From the NCBI RefSeq assembly GCF_001552475.1, contig NZ_BCRG01000015.1, forward strand, positions 1 through 64,000: a DNA stretch of 64,000 nt. The letters are read 5' to 3'. The notes beneath the pieces were generated by a model, which saw only the letters and a program-made list of their open reading frames with translations, did not search any database and was not told the DNA's origin. Source of the stretch: Microbacterium oleivorans NBRC 103075. Its GTDB lineage: Bacteria > Actinomycetota > Actinomycetes > Actinomycetales > Microbacteriaceae. This document shows positions 45,146 to 53,091 of this stretch, piece after piece (positions within the stretch are counted from its first letter, which is position 1; each line of letters starts with the position of its first letter). The position numbers and the translations under genes are program-made.

Positions 45146-46317
45146 GCGTCCCTCCGGATCACCATCAGGGTGACGTCGTCCGGCGCCTTCCGCTCGCGCG
45201 CGAGCGCGATCCCCGCGGCGACGGCGCCCTCCGGTCCGTGGTCGCGGAGCGCCGACAGCACCTGCCCGAACGGGTCCTCGGAGTCGAGGATGTCGAGCAG
45301 CCCGTCACTGCAGCACAGCAGCGCATCTCCGGGGCGGAGGACGACGCGGGCAGCGGCCCTCGGCTCGTCGGCGCCCATGCCGAGAGGGAGCCCGGTGGAG
45401 CGGATGGGCTCCCAGGTGTCATCAGCGCGGAGCACGAAGGTGAGGGAGTGTCCCGCGTCGACGAGCAGGACCTCTCCCGTTCCGCCATCGAGGTCCGCCA
45501 CGACCGCCGTGACGAACATGTGCAGGTGCGAGAGATCCTCCGAGACCTGCACGTCCAGGTCTTCCACGATCGTCGTGAGGGGCCGCTCGCGCGCCGTGCG
45601 CAGCGATCCCCTCACGCTGGCCGCGACCAGCCCCGCACCCAGTCCCTTGCCCATCACGTCGGCGAGGGTCAGGCGAAGGAGACCATCGTGGTCGTACCAG
45701 TCGTAGACGTCGCCCATCACCGATCCGGCCGCGACTGCGTCAGCGGCGAGCGTGTAGCCCGGCACGACCGGAGTGCGACGGGGCAGCAGGGCGCGCTGAA
45801 CCTCCCCCGCTCGGTCCATCTCTTGCTCCCGGGCGATCTCGGTCTCCACCCAGCGGGCCATCTCGCGGAGGAGATCGCGCTGGGCGTCATCGAGCGCGCG
45901 CGGCTTGGTGTCGAGGATGCAGAGGGTGCCGATCTGCTCGCCGCCGGGAGCAGCGAGCGGCTGACCCGCGTAGAAACGCAGGTTCGGATCACCCGTGACG
46001 AAGGGGCTGGTTCGGAAGTCCACGTCGGACGACGCGTCCTCGACCACCAGCATGGACCCTTTGGCGACCGCTGCACCGCAGAATGATCCTTCGCGGGGGG
46101 CCTCCCGCTGACCGTCGAAACCTTGCTCGGACAGCCGCCACTGGCGATCGTCATCGAGCAGGGTCACGCTCACCATCGGAACCCCGAACACCTCCCGCGC
46201 CAGGCGGGTGACACGATCGACGCGTTCGTCCGTCGGCCGGTCGAGCACGTCGAGCGCCTCTACCGCCCGCTGCCGCGCTCGCTCGCGGGCTTCGATGTCC
46301 CCAACGGTGGTGCTCAT
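45142..46317 (-). CDS. GAF-domain PP2C-type phosphatase (RsbU/SpoIIE-like)
   Basis: A 391-aa signalling phosphatase. The GAF domain is at about 15-160 (RLAREVFGVPMVSVTLLDDD, GSFCGAAVAKGSMLVVEDAS, LCILDTKPR). The SpoIIE phosphatase domain at about 185-390 has metal-ligand Asp in MGDVYDWYDHDG, DVMGKGLGAGLVAA, LVDAGH and LCCSDGLLD. The usual first GG of GGDxYD is VM here. It is expected to dephosphorylate the STAS protein of the same operon. The start MSTTVGDIEARER at 46317 is preferred; the first 12 codons of the longer frame are unconserved. Confidence 0.9.
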   Translation of the reverse strand: MSTTVGDIEARERARQRAVEALDVLDRPTDERVDRVTRLAREVFGVPMVSVTLLDDDRQWRLSEQGFDGQREAPREGSFCGAAVAKGSMLVVEDASSDVDFRTSPFVTGDPNLRFYAGQPLAAPGGEQIGTLCILDTKPRALDDAQRDLLREMARWVETEIAREQEMDRAGEVQRALLPRRTPVVPGYTLAADAVAAGSVMGDVYDWYDHDGLLRLTLADVMGKGLGAGLVAASVRGSLRTARERPLTTIVEDLDVQVSEDLSHLHMFVTAVVADLDGGTGEVLLVDAGHSLTFVLRADDTWEPIRSTGLPLGMGADEPRAAARVVLRPGDALLCCSDGLLDILDSEDPFGQVLSALRDHGPEGAVAAGIALARERKAPDDVTLMVIRRDA

Positions 46318-46359
46318 ACCTTCACCCTCATATGAATGACCTCTGCCGCGCAACCTGCC

Positions 46360-47463
46360 TCACGCCAGCGCGTCGGACACCCGTCGCGAGATGTCGGTGA
46401 TGCGTCCGAGCGTGGCGGCGACCCAGAGACCGGGCTGATCGTGCGGGTCCTCGGCGGCATCGGGGGCGGGCAGGGATGCCGCGTAGGCGTCGACGGCGCG
46501 CCACGCGGCATCCGTTCTCGCGGTCATCTCCTCGTCTGCGGGCGGGGTCGCCAGGAGTTCGGCGACACGACGAAGAGCCGCCTCGAGACTCGCAACGTCG
46601 CCGTGACGCTCGTCGAGGTGGTCGTGCTGCGCGAGCACGTCGAGCAGATCCCGGGCGAGGTACGTTGCGCGCTCGAGCCCCCACCACCGCTGGGCGTTTT
46701 CGTCGTGCACGCCGCCGACCCCACGAGCGCGGATGTTGGCCCGCTCCGACCGAGACGCCTCGTCGACGTCGGCCGCGACGGCGATCGCCATCTCAGCGAG
46801 CGCATCGCCGTCTTCGCGGAGACTCGTGGCATCAGGCTCCCCCTTCCCCGCGGAGTCCGCCGCGCGGTCGAGCGCGGACACCACCGCGGCGCGCAACTCC
46901 GACAGCCGGTCGCGGGCGGACTGCAGGTACAGCGGCGGCACGAGGACGAAGTTGGCCACCACACCGACGAGCACGCCGAACGCCATCGTCGCGAGATACG
47001 ACGACGAGAAGTCGTCGGGGTCGTTCTTGCTCAGCAGCAAGACGAAGAGCCCGGCGAGGGCCACCCAATCCCGGCCGATGCCGAGTGCACGGATGCCGCC
47101 GATCGCCACACCGACGAGGACCACCAGCGCCACCCCGACGATGCCGGGAGCGCCGGCGGCGACGACTGCCAGTCCGCCGAACCCGATCGCGATGCCGAGC
47201 GCGAGACCGATGAGCGACTGGATGCCTGCGCGCGCCGAGTCGGCGACCGTCGGGTACATGCTCACGAGTACGCCGAGAGGCGCGTAGTACGAGTACTCGG
47301 CATCCGCGAACGGGACGAGGGGCGCGAAGAACCAGGCGACGCCGGCGGCGATGGCGGTCTTGAGAGCCAGGATCAGCCGCCGCGTCGTGAAGACGTCGCC
47401 TCCTGCGCGGCGGAGGCTCAACGCCAACTGGGCGGCCGTCAGGCGCGGGGTGGTGCGGAGCAT
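46360..47463 (-). CDS. FUSC-family membrane protein (aromatic-acid exporter-like)
   Basis: A 367-aa protein with six helices in residues 30-180 (LALKTAIAAGVAWFF, YAPLGVLVSMYPTVADSARA, GIGRDWVALAGLFVLLL, ATMAFGVLVGVVANFVLVPP) and a cytoplasmic alpha-helical half. This is the half-size FUSC arrangement. The substrate is unknown. TAGCGT lies six bases before the ATG at 47463. It is read in the same direction as the partner-switch operon, 42 nt ahead of it, so read-through into the phosphatase gene is possible. Confidence 0.83.
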   Translation of the reverse strand: MLRTTPRLTAAQLALSLRRAGGDVFTTRRLILALKTAIAAGVAWFFAPLVPFADAEYSYYAPLGVLVSMYPTVADSARAGIQSLIGLALGIAIGFGGLAVVAAGAPGIVGVALVVLVGVAIGGIRALGIGRDWVALAGLFVLLLSKNDPDDFSSSYLATMAFGVLVGVVANFVLVPPLYLQSARDRLSELRAAVVSALDRAADSAGKGEPDATSLREDGDALAEMAIAVAADVDEASRSERANIRARGVGGVHDENAQRWWGLERATYLARDLLDVLAQHDHLDERHGDVASLEAALRRVAELLATPPADEEMTARTDAAWRAVDAYAASLPAPDAAEDPHDQPGLWVAATLGRITDISRRVSDALA

Positions 47464-47469
47464 CCCAGC

Positions 47470-47475
47470 ACGCTA
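47470..47475 (-). promoter_or_regulatory. leaderless -10 box, FUSC gene
   Basis: Minus-strand TAGCGT six bases before the ATG at 47463. Confidence 0.5.
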
Positions 47476-47536
47476 TTCCGGCGTCCGGCATGTGCGCGGC
47501 CCCCTTGCATCCGCGCTTCCACCGTCGTAGGCGGAG

Positions 47537-49090
47537 TCAGCTGACGAGCGTGCGCGACCTGGTGGGGAAAGCTCCGCGCGGTGGCGCAGCGACCGCGCGG
47601 TGCGAAAGCGACGACGCCGAACGGGCCCGCGGGGCGGGGACGACCAGCCCGCGACGGGAACGCGGGAGCATCCCGACGGCGAACAGGGTCGCCATCGCCG
47701 CGGGCCCGATGGGGCCGACCACTGCCGCGAGCGAACCGGAGGCGAGGACCGCTCCGACGGCGAGCAGCGGCACGAGGACGAGCTCGTCGCGCAAGAGCGC
47801 GGCGGTGCCCGACGCGCCACGGTGCGAAGCTGTCTTGGGCGTCACCCAGAACGTCGCGCGACGACCCAGCACGGTCCGGATGACCGCAGCGAGGACGACG
47901 AACGTGGTCGAGGCGTAGAGCAGACCTGCCGTGAGGGCGAACGCGGCGCCGGCGGCGAACCGCTGGGTACGCGCGCGGCGGACCGCTTCAGGCAGAAGGG
48001 GCGCGGATGCCGCGAACGTGGACACGAGCATGACCCAGATGGGCGGGGGCGTGCCGATGCCGGCGAGCGCCGCTCCCGTGACCAGTGTCGCTGCCCCTGC
48101 GAGAGCGGTGACCGGCACGAGGGCGGTCTCGAGCGCAAGGTCGAGACCCTCCCGAAAGCGGAGCCCCCGCATCTGCCCCGGGTGACGGAGGAACTCGACT
48201 GCGCCTTCCGCTGTCTTGCGCATCTGCACCCGGAACGCCGCGTAGTCGATCGGGTAGTCCTCGGTGAAGGCGGCGTCGACGTCCACGATCCGCCAGCCGC
48301 GGCGGCGGAGCCGAACGGTCATCGCGAGGTCTTCCGCGACGGTCTCAGGGAACCCCGCGACATCCTCGAGGGCTGCGGCACGAACGAGCGCGCCGCGCCC
48401 GAGGAAGGCGGTGACGCCATGCGCCCCGCGTCCGCGGCGGGTGACTCCGAGGTGGGTCGCGAGCAACGGACCGAAGTACCGCGCGAAGCGGCTTCTCCCC
48501 GGGGATGCCGCGGGTGACGCCTGCGCGACGGCCACCGTGGGGTCGGCGAGGGCGGCGCTGCTGATCCGGGCCACCCCGGGGTCGAGGACGACGTCGCTGT
48601 CGCAGATGAGGAATGCGTCGTAGCGCCCGCGGAGTTCTGCGATCCCGGCGTTGAGGTTGCCGGCTTTGAATCCGGACCGTTCCGCACGTCGGATGACGTG
48701 CCATCCGCGCGCGGCCGCGAGGTCGTCGACCCGCGCGATGACGTCGGGGTCGCGGGAATCGTCGAGGAGCACGACGTCGACGGCAACATCCTGGTGCGAA
48801 CTGCGGATGATCGCCGACGCGTCGAGGTCATCGCAGATGCAGACGAGCAGAGCGATCCGGTCGGAGCCGCGGCCGGTGTCGCCTTGCGGCATGGAGCCGG
48901 GAATCGCGGATCGCATCCACAGCGCCGCGGCTCGCCCGCCCGCGATCCAGGTGAGGGCGCTCGCCACGGCGAAGGCGATCGGCAGCGCAGAGCCCTGCGC
49001 GGCAGCCCAGCCGAAGAGCGGTAGGGCGAGCGCCATCCAGAGCACGGCGACGAGAACAGTCGATGCACGGACCCGGAGACAGTTAATCAC
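47537..49090 (-). CDS. family 2 glycosyltransferase, membrane-bound
   Basis: A 517-aa GT2 with two N-terminal helices (about 10-55), a GT-A domain at about 75-320, and four or more C-terminal helices. Catalytic elements are VVLLDDSRDP, ICDSDVVLDP as the DxD, and AEDLAMTVRL. The usual QxxRW is QMRKTAEG, so processivity is doubtful. The GTG at 49090 is preferred to the ATG at 49111: TATACT then six bases precede it, the same leaderless pattern as other genes here, and the extra seven residues would come from the AT-rich promoter. Confidence 0.85.
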   Translation of the reverse strand: MINCLRVRASTVLVAVLWMALALPLFGWAAAQGSALPIAFAVASALTWIAGGRAAALWMRSAIPGSMPQGDTGRGSDRIALLVCICDDLDASAIIRSSHQDVAVDVVLLDDSRDPDVIARVDDLAAARGWHVIRRAERSGFKAGNLNAGIAELRGRYDAFLICDSDVVLDPGVARISSAALADPTVAVAQASPAASPGRSRFARYFGPLLATHLGVTRRGRGAHGVTAFLGRGALVRAAALEDVAGFPETVAEDLAMTVRLRRRGWRIVDVDAAFTEDYPIDYAAFRVQMRKTAEGAVEFLRHPGQMRGLRFREGLDLALETALVPVTALAGAATLVTGAALAGIGTPPPIWVMLVSTFAASAPLLPEAVRRARTQRFAAGAAFALTAGLLYASTTFVVLAAVIRTVLGRRATFWVTPKTASHRGASGTAALLRDELVLVPLLAVGAVLASGSLAAVVGPIGPAAMATLFAVGMLPRSRRGLVVPAPRARSASSLSHRAVAAPPRGAFPTRSRTLVS

Positions 49091-49096
49091 ATACTG

Positions 49097-49102
49097 AGTA
49101 TA
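49097..49102 (-). promoter_or_regulatory. leaderless -10 box in AT-rich island, GT2 gene
   Basis: Minus-strand TATACT six bases before GTG 49090, within an AT-rich patch (49081-49125) that contrasts with the high-GC surroundings. Confidence 0.5.
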
Positions 49103-49158
49103 TGTATACATGGAATCTTATTTGGTGGTCATCGGGGTGAGTCGTCGCGCCAGGGCCA

Positions 49159-49827
49159 TCAGAGCAGACGCCGTTCCGATGCCCACGCCGTCAGTTCGTG
49201 ACGCGACGACAGCTGCAATTTGCGCAGCACTGAGGAAACGTGCGTCTCGACGGTCTTCACCGAGATGTAGAGCTCCTGCGCGACCTCCTTGTAGGAGTAG
49301 CCGCGCGCGATGAGGCGCATCACCTCCTGTTCGCGGCCCGACAGCCGATCGAGCTCGTCGTCGACGGCAGCCGTCTCCCCCGCTGCGGCACCGAAGGCGT
49401 CGAGGACGAATCCCGCCAGCCGGGGCGAGAACACGGCATCCCCGCCCGCCACCGCGTGCACCGCGCGACTCACGTCCGCGCCCGACGACCCCTTCGTGAT
49501 GTACCCGCGCGCCCCGGCCCGGATGACGCGCACGACATCGGCCGCGGCGTCCGACACGCTCAGCGCGAGGAACCGCGTGGGGGTCTCGGCGGAACCGAGG
49601 ATGACGGCCTCGCCGCCGATCGCGTCGGCAGCGCCGTCATCGCCGGGAAGATGCACGTCGAGGAGCACGACGTCGGGGCGTTCGGACGAGATGACGGCGA
49701 TCGCACTTCCGACGTCCGCCGCCTCGCCCACGACGTGGACCGACGAGTCGAGATCGGCCCGCAGCCCCGATCGGAAGATCGAGTGATCGTCGACGATCAC
49801 GACCAGCAAGGGAGCCGCCTCAGTCAC
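49159..49827 (-). CDS. NarL/LuxR-type response regulator of PspC-kinase pair
   Basis: A 222-aa regulator. The receiver has acidic VIVDDH, the phospho-acceptor Asp in VVLLDVHLPG and Lys in YITKGSSG. The LuxR domain at about 155-215 shows LSGREQEVMRLIARGYSYKE and SVKTVETHVSSVLRKLQLSS. The GTG at 49827 overlaps the kinase stop by 8 bp, making a two-gene unit read away from the pspC gene. Envelope-stress control is inferred from the PspC domain of the cognate kinase. Confidence 0.93.
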   Translation of the reverse strand: MTEAAPLLVVIVDDHSIFRSGLRADLDSSVHVVGEAADVGSAIAVISSERPDVVLLDVHLPGDDGAADAIGGEAVILGSAETPTRFLALSVSDAAADVVRVIRAGARGYITKGSSGADVSRAVHAVAGGDAVFSPRLAGFVLDAFGAAAGETAAVDDELDRLSGREQEVMRLIARGYSYKEVAQELYISVKTVETHVSSVLRKLQLSSRHELTAWASERRLL

Positions 49828-51091
49828 GCCGCGCTCCTGTGGTCGGAAGGCTCAGCCGCACTTCGGTGCCGGTGACGTCGGGCACGGACCGGATGACGGC
49901 GGTGCCGCCGGCCCGCCGCATCCGTCCGACGATCGACTCCCGCACACCCCAGCGGTCCGCCGGCACGGCCGCAGGGTCGAACCCGTCGCCGCGGTCACGG
50001 ATGAAGACGTCGACAGCGGATGCCGCCCCCTCGATGTACACGGAGATCTCACCGCCCGCGTGGCGAGCCGCGTTGAGCATCGCCTCACGAGCGGCAGCCG
50101 CGAGTTCGCCGCTGGCACGCTCCGTCGACGTACCGGTCGAGACGACCTCGATCCGGACCGGGAAGTCGAGCTCGAGCGCGCCCGCGTAGTCACGCAGGTC
50201 GGTGGGAAGATCACTGTCGGCCGGGGAGTCACCGTCGTACAGCCACGCGCGCAGCTCCCGTTCCTGCGCTCGCGCGATACGCGACACCTCGCTCGAGGCG
50301 CCCGAGCGGTTCTGGATCAGGGCGAGCGTCTGCAGGACGGAGTCGTGGAGGTGGGCCGCCATCGCCGAGCGCTGCTCATCGCGCACGCGTCCGATCCGCT
50401 CGTCGACGAGGTGACGCCACGCCTGCAGAAGAGCGGATGCGGCGATGGCCGCGACGCCGACAACGGGCAGGACGAGCTCGCCGATGACAGCGCGCCCGCC
50501 GCGCACGTCAGCCGTGCCGGCGACGGCGACGAACACGGCGGCGAGCGCGACAGCTGCGAGCACCCGCACGATCAACGCGTGCCGAGGACCTCTGGACGGG
50601 TCGACGCGGTCGATGCTGCCCGCCCACACGCCCGCGGCGGTCGCCAGCAGCGTCGTGGCCCACGCCCACGGGACGGTCGGCCAGAAGCGCAGCGCATCCC
50701 CCGCCGTCTCCCGGAAGAAGACGTTCAGATCGAGGTCGACGGATGTCTGCGCTACGAACAGGAGGCCGATGGCGGCGATGCCTGCTCCGGTCAGGAGCAG
50801 CCACGCCACCGGCACACGGCGTTCCGTCGCTCGGTCGCCCGCACGGAGCGGCATGAACAGCCAGCACCACACATAGAAGAGGAGTCCGGCCCCGCCGAGG
50901 ACGGCGGCCACCGTGAGGAGCAGCCGCACGCGCGTCACGGAGACGCCGACGTGGTCGGCGAGGCCCGCGCCCACGCCTGTCACCGCCATCGTCCGCGGCC
51001 GCGCGAGCGGGACGCGGGCAGGACGCCCGACGGGGCGCGCCGGCCGGAGCGGGCGAGCCGCAGCATCCGTGGCGGCCGAAAGAGTGGGCAT
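49820..51091 (-). CDS. PspC-domain sensor histidine kinase
   Basis: A 423-aa kinase. The N-terminal PspC domain is at about 30-85 (RTMAVTGVGAGLADHVGVSV, LFYVWCWLFMP). About four further helices lead to a dimerisation/HisKA_3-like helix with AAHLHDSVLQTLALIQNR (His in LHDS) and an HATPase with EAMLNAARHAGG and RDRGDGFDP. It faces the pspC gene across a 114-bp gap, an arrangement common in actinobacteria for envelope-stress sensing. MPTLSAATD at 51091 is taken as the start, as the first 13 codons of the longer frame look unconserved. Confidence 0.92.
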   Translation of the reverse strand: MPTLSAATDAAARPLRPARPVGRPARVPLARPRTMAVTGVGAGLADHVGVSVTRVRLLLTVAAVLGGAGLLFYVWCWLFMPLRAGDRATERRVPVAWLLLTGAGIAAIGLLFVAQTSVDLDLNVFFRETAGDALRFWPTVPWAWATTLLATAAGVWAGSIDRVDPSRGPRHALIVRVLAAVALAAVFVAVAGTADVRGGRAVIGELVLPVVGVAAIAASALLQAWRHLVDERIGRVRDEQRSAMAAHLHDSVLQTLALIQNRSGASSEVSRIARAQERELRAWLYDGDSPADSDLPTDLRDYAGALELDFPVRIEVVSTGTSTERASGELAAAAREAMLNAARHAGGEISVYIEGAASAVDVFIRDRGDGFDPAAVPADRWGVRESIVGRMRRAGGTAVIRSVPDVTGTEVRLSLPTTGARRD

Positions 51092-51193
51092 GTCCACATC
51101 AAACCATCGGCGTCTCGCCGCGCACATCATCCGGAAGAGGGATCAGGGATGGATCAGGGTCACCCCTGATGGTGGAGGATGCCGCAACCCCGG

Positions 51194-51199
51194 CATCCT
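51194..51199 (+). promoter_or_regulatory. near-consensus leaderless -10 box, pspC gene
   Basis: CATCCT (first base differs from TANNNT) six bases before the ATG at 51206. Confidence 0.35.
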
Positions 51200-51205
51200 C
51201 GGAAC

Positions 51206-52666
51206 ATGCCCTCCGAACCGACCCTCGCCCCTCCCTTCACTCCGCCCCGGGACGGTGCCGCCGACCGCTTCTTCGGGTGGACGGCGAGCCTCGGGTTCGT
51301 CCGCATGAACGGGTGGTTCGGCGGGGTCGCTGCCGGTGCCGCCGCGCGATGGGCCGTCGATCCGCTGATCGTTCGCGGCATCCTCGTCGTCCTCGCGATC
51401 CTCGGATTCCCGGTGACGCTCGTCTACGCCGTGGCGTGGGCGGTCCTGCCCGATGCGTCGGGGCGGACCCCGGGGCTCGAAGCGCGGTATCGCATCTTCA
51501 ATTCAGGCCAGGTGGGTGCGCTCGTCTTCCTCGCGGCATCCTTCATCCCGGCTCCGTTGCCGCTGCTCCTCGGGATTCCGAGCCTCGCCCTCCTCGGCGG
51601 GGTGTTCGTCGGCGACATCGCCGTCCTGATCCTCGCCCTCGCGGCGGTCGCGGTCGGGTTCTCGATCATCGCGGTCGTCACGGTCGGACGACGCGGTGCG
51701 CGCTCTGCGGCACCCCCCATCGACGCGGAGCCCGCGGGCGACACGGAGCCCGCGCCGATGGAGGACGCTCCCGTCGAGCCCGACGCCCCCTCGGACGCGA
51801 CGAACGAGGACGACCTGGTGCGATGGCGCGAGCAGCACGCAGCGTGGAAAGTCCAAGACCAGGCATGGCGGCGGGATCAGCAGGATGCCGCACGCGCCGC
51901 GCGAGATCAGTTGCGACGCGAGCGCCAGAAGAGCGCCGCAGCCTTCGCGGCCGAAGCCGCCGCCCGTCGTCGTGAGCGCCACGCCACTGCGCCTCGTGCG
52001 CCGCTCCCGTTCGTTACCCTCGCGATCGGCGCCGCGGTGACCGTGGGGACGATCGTCGCGCTGACCGCGGGCGGAGCCGATCGGGTCGCAGCCGGGCTTT
52101 TCGTCGCGGCCATGGTGCTGGCCGGGGCGATGACCGTCGCGGGTGCGCTCCGGCGACGCAGCGGATTCCTCGCATTCGTCACCGGTCTCGCACTCGTCAC
52201 CGGCATCGGGGCTTCCGTCATTTCGGTCGGCCGCGATCTGCATGTGGGGAGCTGGAGCATTTCGAATGTCGCGGGGCAGTTCTATCAAGGCCCCGACACC
52301 TTCGTGCAGCCGTGGGGGGACCTGTGGATCTCGCTGCAGGAGACCGGTGCCGACGGCGCGATGCAGGTACACAAGCGTGCCGGCGGAACGACCATCGCGG
52401 TCGACGACGAGGTTCGCCTGGACCTCGAGATCGTCACCGACACCGCGTCGGCCTACGTCTCGACCCCCTCCGACGGGTTCGTCGGCCTGGACGAACTGGA
52501 CAGCGTCTCACGGACGTCCCTCCCCGACGGTCGAACCCGGTACACCGCCACCTTCGGCGACACCGCATCTCCCCGCACGACCCAGAAGCTTCACCTCGAG
52601 CAGGACTCGGGATACATCGACGTCAACGTCGACTCCGACTTCGCATCCGAAGGGCCCACATCGTGA
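51206..52666 (+). CDS. PspC-domain membrane protein
   Basis: A 486-aa protein. The PspC domain occupies residues about 20-80 (RFFGWTASLGFVRMNGWFGG, VYAVAWAVLPD) and further helices follow at about 95-155. A long acidic/coiled cytoplasmic stretch (WREQHAAWKVQDQAWRRDQQ) lies near 205-260, then three helices at about 270-350. The last 130 residues form a beta-rich domain that looks like a DUF4097-type or head-like fold. It is divergent from the PspC-kinase operon and likely its partner in envelope-stress response. The stop overlaps the next gene (GTGA). Confidence 0.87.
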   Translation: MPSEPTLAPPFTPPRDGAADRFFGWTASLGFVRMNGWFGGVAAGAAARWAVDPLIVRGILVVLAILGFPVTLVYAVAWAVLPDASGRTPGLEARYRIFNSGQVGALVFLAASFIPAPLPLLLGIPSLALLGGVFVGDIAVLILALAAVAVGFSIIAVVTVGRRGARSAAPPIDAEPAGDTEPAPMEDAPVEPDAPSDATNEDDLVRWREQHAAWKVQDQAWRRDQQDAARAARDQLRRERQKSAAAFAAEAAARRRERHATAPRAPLPFVTLAIGAAVTVGTIVALTAGGADRVAAGLFVAAMVLAGAMTVAGALRRRSGFLAFVTGLALVTGIGASVISVGRDLHVGSWSISNVAGQFYQGPDTFVQPWGDLWISLQETGADGAMQVHKRAGGTTIAVDDEVRLDLEIVTDTASAYVSTPSDGFVGLDELDSVSRTSLPDGRTRYTATFGDTASPRTTQKLHLEQDSGYIDVNVDSDFASEGPTS

Positions 52667-53001
52667 CCGACGCATCCACCGTCCCCCTGGGCGAGCTCGC
52701 GCCCGCATCACCCGCTTCCCCGACCGGCCCGCGCGTCCGCTGGGCCGCGATCGTCTGGGGCCTCACTTTCGCGGCGATGGCGGCCGCCGGTTACGCATTC
52801 ATCTCCTCCCCCGCGACCATGCGGGCGCTGACCGACACGATTGCGGCTGCGGATCTCGCCTCGGCGATTGCGGTCGGACTGCTCCTCGTCGGAGCGCTCC
52901 TCGCCATCGCCGGCGTCGCCGGGCGCCTCCGCGTGGGGCAGCGCTCCCTCGCGCAGCGTCGAATGCACCAAATCGCTTCGGAGTCAACCCGCCAGACCTG
53001 A
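52663..53001 (+). CDS. small two-helix membrane protein downstream of pspC
   Basis: A 112-aa protein with two hydrophobic helices (WAAIVWGLTFAAMAAAGYAF and AIAVGLLLVGALLAIAGVAG) separated by a short polar loop, and a basic C-terminus. The GTG at 52663 overlaps the pspC stop by 4 bp, so it is co-translated with it. Not a family I can name; small two-helix proteins often follow PspC genes in actinobacteria. Confidence 0.78.
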   Translation: MTDASTVPLGELAPASPASPTGPRVRWAAIVWGLTFAAMAAAGYAFISSPATMRALTDTIAAADLASAIAVGLLLVGALLAIAGVAGRLRVGQRSLAQRRMHQIASESTRQT

Positions 53002-53091
53002 CCGCGGTCGGCACTCTACGGTCGGAATGTCGCTGTACCCGGGCGACGTCTCGGCCGGCGCTCCGCGCCTGGAACACCCGCAGGAGTACCC

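Noticed and set aside
43532..45706. 724-codon plus-strand frame
   Set aside because: Antisense to the glycosyltransferase and phosphatase genes, without motifs.
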